From positions 2,402,864-2,466,863 of the forward strand of contig NZ_JAWQJT010000003.1 in assembly GCF_033441515.1 (NCBI RefSeq): 64,000 nucleotides of DNA, in the 5' to 3' direction. This DNA comes from Amycolatopsis solani (GTDB lineage Bacteria > Actinomycetota > Actinomycetes > Mycobacteriales > Pseudonocardiaceae). Each line of letters opens with the position of its first letter. The stretch's first letter is position 1. Of this stretch, positions 60,897-64,000 are shown one piece after another. The notes under the pieces were generated by a model. The model saw only the letters and a list, made by a program, of their open reading frames with translations. It ran no database searches and was not told where the DNA came from. The position numbers and the translations under genes are program-made.

Positions 60897-62030
60897 TCAG
60901 GCGGCCAGGCGGCCCGGTTCGGAATCGGCGGGCGTCGGCTCAGGCACCTGGAAGCTGTGCGCGGTGACCGGGTGGCGGCGCGAAAGGAAGTAGATGCCGG
61001 CGCCCACCCCGACACCGACCACGCCGACGGCGATGGTGCCGACGTTGCCGAGCGAAGCGATCTTGCCGGAGATCGCGCCGACGATCGCGGCCGCGGGCAG
61101 CGTGAACAGCCACGCGACGACCATCCGGCCCGCCATCCGCCAGCGGACGGGCGCTTCCCGCCGTCCGACACCGGACCCGACGATCCCGCCCGAGCACACG
61201 TGCGTCGTCGACAGCGGGAAACCCAGCCGTGACGAGATCAGGATGACGAGCGCCGAGCTCGTCTGGGCGGCGAAACCCTGCGGGCCCTCGATGTCGGTCA
61301 GGCCCTTGCCGAGGGTGTGGGTGATGCGCCAGCCGCCGAGGTAGGTGCCGGCCGCGAGGGCGCACGCGGCGCTGATGATCACCCAGACCGGCGGGGCGGC
61401 GCCCGCCGGGAGGCTGCCGGCGCTGACGAGCGTGAGCGTGATGACGCCCATCGTCTTCTGCGCGTCGTTGGTGCCGTGCGCGAGCGAGACCAGCGACGCC
61501 GAAACGATCTGGCCGACCTTGAAGCCCTTCGTGGCCGGGCGGCCCCGGACGAGGAACCGGTAGACCAGGTAGGTCGCGGTCATCGCGACGAGGCCGGCGA
61601 TCACCGGGCTCGCCGCCGCGGGCACGAGGACCTTCTCGACGATCTTTCCGAAGTGGACCGAGTCGGCGCCCGCCGACACCCAGGTGGCCCCGATCAGGCC
61701 GCCGAACAACGCGTGCGACGAACTCGACGGCAGGCCGACGAACCACGTCACGAGGTTCCAGACGATCGCGCCGATCAGCCCGCCGAAGACGATCGCCGGG
61801 CCGATCTTCGTGTCGTCCACCAGGCCGCTGGAGATCGTCTTGGCGACCTCCACCGACAGGAAGGCGCCGACCAGGTTCAGCACCGCGGAGATCGCGACGG
61901 CCACCCGCGGCCGCAGCGCGCCCGTGGCGATCGACGTCGCCATCGAATTCGCGGTGTCGTGGAACCCGTTCGTGAAATCGAACACCAAAGCCGTGACGAC
62001 CACGATCACGACCAGCAACGAGGGCTCCAC
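60897..62030 (-). CDS. pit: PiT-family inorganic phosphate transporter (paralogue 2)
   Basis: This is a 377-residue membrane protein with the two inverted signatures GFHDTANSMATS (residues 22-33) and HGTNDAQKTMG, plus SSSHALFGGLIGATW. It is very close to the pit gene at 7387-8511 in sequence and length but has no small membrane partner. The C-tail is longer and more acidic. It starts GTG at 62030, 29 bp upstream of glnE on the same strand. Confidence 0.92.
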   Translation of the reverse strand: MEPSLLVVIVVVTALVFDFTNGFHDTANSMATSIATGALRPRVAVAISAVLNLVGAFLSVEVAKTISSGLVDDTKIGPAIVFGGLIGAIVWNLVTWFVGLPSSSSHALFGGLIGATWVSAGADSVHFGKIVEKVLVPAAASPVIAGLVAMTATYLVYRFLVRGRPATKGFKVGQIVSASLVSLAHGTNDAQKTMGVITLTLVSAGSLPAGAAPPVWVIISAACALAAGTYLGGWRITHTLGKGLTDIEGPQGFAAQTSSALVILISSRLGFPLSTTHVCSGGIVGSGVGRREAPVRWRMAGRMVVAWLFTLPAAAIVGAISGKIASLGNVGTIAVGVVGVGVGAGIYFLSRRHPVTAHSFQVPEPTPADSEPGRLAA

Positions 62031-62126
62031 CCCGACCTCCGAACGCCCTTGTGGGACTCTTCCCGCAAGGTACCTGACGGGTGACGCCTGGCGTTAACAG
62101 GCCGTAGCTGTTTGTGACATCTGCCG

Positions 62127-62876
62127 TTAAGCCAGCGGTAACGAGCGTTGACTCTGGGCGGCGGGCTCGAGGTCACCGGCGGCCAACCGGACGAACCGCT
62201 GCGCGAACGGACGCCAGGTTTCGGCGATGTCCGCGTGCACCGTGATCAGCGCGTCGTGCTCGAGTGAGCCCGGACGGGCGAATTCCGCCTCCTGCGGGCT
62301 TTCCGCCGCCCAGCTCTCGACGACGGCGGGTGTCGTCTCGATGTGGAACTGGACACCGTAGACACAACGGCCGTACCGGAAAGCCTGGTTCGCGTAGCGC
62401 GGCGCGGACGCGAGCAGTTCGGCGCCGGGCGGGAGCCGGGTGATCACGTCGTTGTGGAACTGCAGGACGTCCTGCATCAGCGGCAGATCGGCGAAGAGCG
62501 GATCGGTCCACGCCGCGTCCTTCTTGGCGACGAGGTGCGGGCCGACCTCAGGCCCGTCGGCCCCGACCTCGACGCGGCCGCCGGTCGCGACGGCCAGCAG
62601 CTGCGCGCCGAGGCAGATCCCGAGGGTGGGGAGCTGCTTCACGGCCGCCTTCGACAGCAGCCGTCGCACGTCGGCGAGCCACGGGTGCTTCGCGTCGTCC
62701 TCCGCGCCCATGCCGCCGCCGAGGCAGACGACGCCCCGGTAGCCGTCGAGGTCCGCGGGCAGCTCGTCCTTCGGCGGCAGCCGGACGTCCAGTTCCGCGC
62801 CGGCTTCGGTCAGCCAGTCGCCGAGGGCGCCGAGCGGATCCGAGGTGTCCGGCTGGATGATCAGCAGTCGTGTCAC
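62127..62876 (-). CDS. Class I glutamine amidotransferase-like protein
   Basis: This is a 249-residue protein with the triad of the GMP-synthase-type GATase: nucleophile Cys in LGICLGAQLLA, His in GVQFHIETTPAV, and a Glu two residues on. It is a stand-alone domain without a synthetase half. The GVVCLGGGMGAED segment shapes the oxyanion region. The physiological acceptor is unknown. It starts GTG at 62876, upstream of pit on the same strand but ~96 bp away. Confidence 0.85.
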   Translation of the reverse strand: MTRLLIIQPDTSDPLGALGDWLTEAGAELDVRLPPKDELPADLDGYRGVVCLGGGMGAEDDAKHPWLADVRRLLSKAAVKQLPTLGICLGAQLLAVATGGRVEVGADGPEVGPHLVAKKDAAWTDPLFADLPLMQDVLQFHNDVITRLPPGAELLASAPRYANQAFRYGRCVYGVQFHIETTPAVVESWAAESPQEAEFARPGSLEHDALITVHADIAETWRPFAQRFVRLAAGDLEPAAQSQRSLPLA

Positions 62877-62891
62877 GGTTTCCAGGGTAGG

Positions 62892-63326
62892 TCAGCAGGC
62901 GCAGCGGATGCCGGGGGCCGCGGTACCGTCGACGGTTCTTTCCACGGGGTAGCCGGCTGCGATCCAGCTCGAGATGCCGCCGGAGAGCCGCTTCACGCGG
63001 AACCCGAGCTGCGCCAGCTTGAGCGCGCCCTTGGTGGCGGCGTTGCAGTTGGTGCTCTCGCAGTAGCAGACGTAGACGACGTCCCGGTCGAGGTGCTTGG
63101 TGCTCTCCGCCGTCAGGTCGCGGTAGGGCAGGTTGACCGCCCCGGGGATTCGCGCCTGGGCGAACGCCTCGGGCGCGCGCGTCTCGACGATCACGTAGCC
63201 GTCGGTGCGGCCGGCTTCGAGGTCGCGGGCGAGGTCGTCGGGATCGACCTCGAAGGCGAGCTCGGCGCCGAAGTACGTCTCAGCGAGTTCCGGTGCCGGG
63301 GCGGGGACGGTCAGTGTGCGTGTCAT
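62892..63326 (-). CDS. Rhodanese-domain protein
   Basis: This is a 144-residue single-domain rhodanese. The CDC25-like body ends in VETRAPEAFAQARIPGAVNLP, and the active loop is YVCYCESTNCNAATKGAL, where a Cys of the loop carries the persulphide. Three more Cys lie near the C-terminus (IRCAC). It would transfer sulphur or act in redox sensing. It is divergent from the Lrp gene, with 111 bp between the start codons. Confidence 0.87.
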   Translation of the reverse strand: MTRTLTVPAPAPELAETYFGAELAFEVDPDDLARDLEAGRTDGYVIVETRAPEAFAQARIPGAVNLPYRDLTAESTKHLDRDVVYVCYCESTNCNAATKGALKLAQLGFRVKRLSGGISSWIAAGYPVERTVDGTAAPGIRCAC

Positions 63327-63437
63327 GAGAAGAATCCTGCTGGTCGCGGGGCCGCGGGCACAGGGGAGAATCGGGGTGGGAGCCCCGGTGCGCCGGGGAT
63401 TTCCGCGTTCTGGCCGCACGAACCCGGGAGAGTCGCG

Positions 63438-63878
63438 GTGGACCTCGACGACGTCGATTGGCACCTGCTGGAGCTGCTCCAGTCCGACGGCAGGCTCAGC
63501 TTTTCGGAGCTCGGCCGCCGGGTGTCGCTGTCGGGCTCGGCGGTGACGGAGCGGGTGCGCCGGCTCGAGGAGCGCGGCGTGATCACCGGCTACGCGGCGC
63601 ACGTCGACACGACCAAGCTGGGCCTGCCGATCGAGGTGCTGGTGCGCGCGAGGGTGCGGAGCCTGGACACCCCGCGGTTCCGGACGGCGGTGCTGCCCCT
63701 CCCCCAAGTCATCGCGGCGGACCACGTCACCGGCGACGAGTGCTGGATCCTGCGGGTGCTGTGCCGCGACACGGCGGAGCTGGAAGAGCTCGTCGAGAAG
63801 GTGCAGCGCTACGGCGAGACGACGACGTCACTGGTGCTGTCCTCGCCCCTGCGCCGGCGGCCCGTGACCCGGACATGA
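63438..63878 (+). CDS. Lrp/AsnC-family transcriptional regulator
   Basis: This is a 146-residue regulator. The HTH reads LSFSELGRRVSLSGSAVTERV (residues ~20-40), followed by RLEERGVITGYAAHVD; the C-terminal RAM domain covers ~65-140. It binds DNA as a dimer or octamer, often with an amino acid ligand. The GTG start is at 63438 (VDLDDVDWHLL). It is divergent from the rhodanese gene, a likely target. Confidence 0.87.
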   Translation: MDLDDVDWHLLELLQSDGRLSFSELGRRVSLSGSAVTERVRRLEERGVITGYAAHVDTTKLGLPIEVLVRARVRSLDTPRFRTAVLPLPQVIAADHVTGDECWILRVLCRDTAELEELVEKVQRYGETTTSLVLSSPLRRRPVTRT

Positions 63879-63880
63879 AA

Positions 63881-63927
63881 AAGGGCCTGGACCGGGAGAC
63901 ATTTCGTCTCAACCGGGCCAGGCCCTT
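63881..63927. terminator. Terminator between the Lrp gene and the rRNA operon
   Basis: The outer stem AAGGGCCTGG (63881-63890)/CCAGGCCCTT (63918-63927) has a GAGAC/GTCTC inner stem. An A-run on the left gives a T-run for transcripts coming from the right, so it mainly ends the rRNA operon on the minus strand. Confidence 0.8.
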
Positions 63928-63939
63928 CCTTCACGTTAA

Positions 63940-64000
63940 GTTCGGCGGTGTCCTACTCTCCCACAACCCTTCGGTTGCAGTACCATCGGCGCTGTCAAGC
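63940..64000 (-). rRNA. rrf: 5S ribosomal RNA, 3' part (cut by window edge)
   Basis: On the minus strand, the segment GTGGGAGAGTAGGACACCGCC near 63945-63965 is the conserved 3' side of 5S rRNA, and GGCGCCGATGGTACTGCA precedes it. The gene, and presumably 23S and 16S, continue past the right edge. Confidence 0.9.

Overview
The window is about 70% G+C, with densely packed genes, many GTG starts and many 4-base ATGA/GTGA overlaps. The gene order around whiB7-uvrD2, prfB-ftsE-ftsX-smpB and glnA-glnE is actinobacterial. Protein style and dispersed palindromes point to a Pseudonocardiales actinomycete, most likely Amycolatopsis or a close relative. The genus is inferred, not proven.

Left part (1-24 kb): the end of an ABC exporter, a repeat-rich spacer, a TetR/FAD-monooxygenase divergent pair, a NarL-type two-component system, a dienelactone hydrolase, a phosphate transporter (pit) with a small membrane partner, an Lnt-like acyltransferase and a secreted lipase. 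A complete histidine-utilisation operon follows on the minus strand (hutH-hutU-M20 hydrolase-hutF-hutI), with a divergent IclR regulator and a perfect operator palindrome. Directly behind the IclR gene is a two-gene AbiE-like toxin-antitoxin module. It is bracketed by two exact 31-bp direct repeats, one of which is the 3' end of the IclR gene. An MFS exporter, a membrane GGDEF protein and a frameshifted small secreted protein come next.

Middle (24-43 kb): tmRNA (ssrA), a sensor-domain/histidine kinase/response regulator operon, a membrane acyltransferase, and prfB-ftsE-ftsX-smpB-amidohydrolase, so both trans-translation partners lie within 7 kb. Two identical initiator tRNA genes flank a TetR/FAD-monooxygenase pair. 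A UPF0182 membrane protein, a PPA1309-like protein, a PDZ/Lon-type secreted protease and a zincin-like protein follow.

Right part (43-64 kb): a 62-bp tandem repeat array, a YgjP-type metallopeptidase, a ThiF-like protein, an ABC1/UbiB-like protein, an AbiEi-like regulator, a methyltransferase, whiB7 with a long leader containing a terminator and a small ORF, and uvrD2. The nitrogen block follows: DUF4191 and RDD membrane proteins, glnA behind a four-half-site GlnR box, a GNAT acetyltransferase, a thioesterase, and glnE, which adenylylates GlnA. A second pit gene, a GATase, a rhodanese and an Lrp regulator precede the 3' end of a 5S rRNA gene on the minus strand at the right edge.

Most of the window is conserved chromosomal core. 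The parts that look accessory or mobile are the AbiE-like module, the dispersed palindromes, the tandem repeats, and the duplicated initiator tRNA with its monooxygenase cargo.
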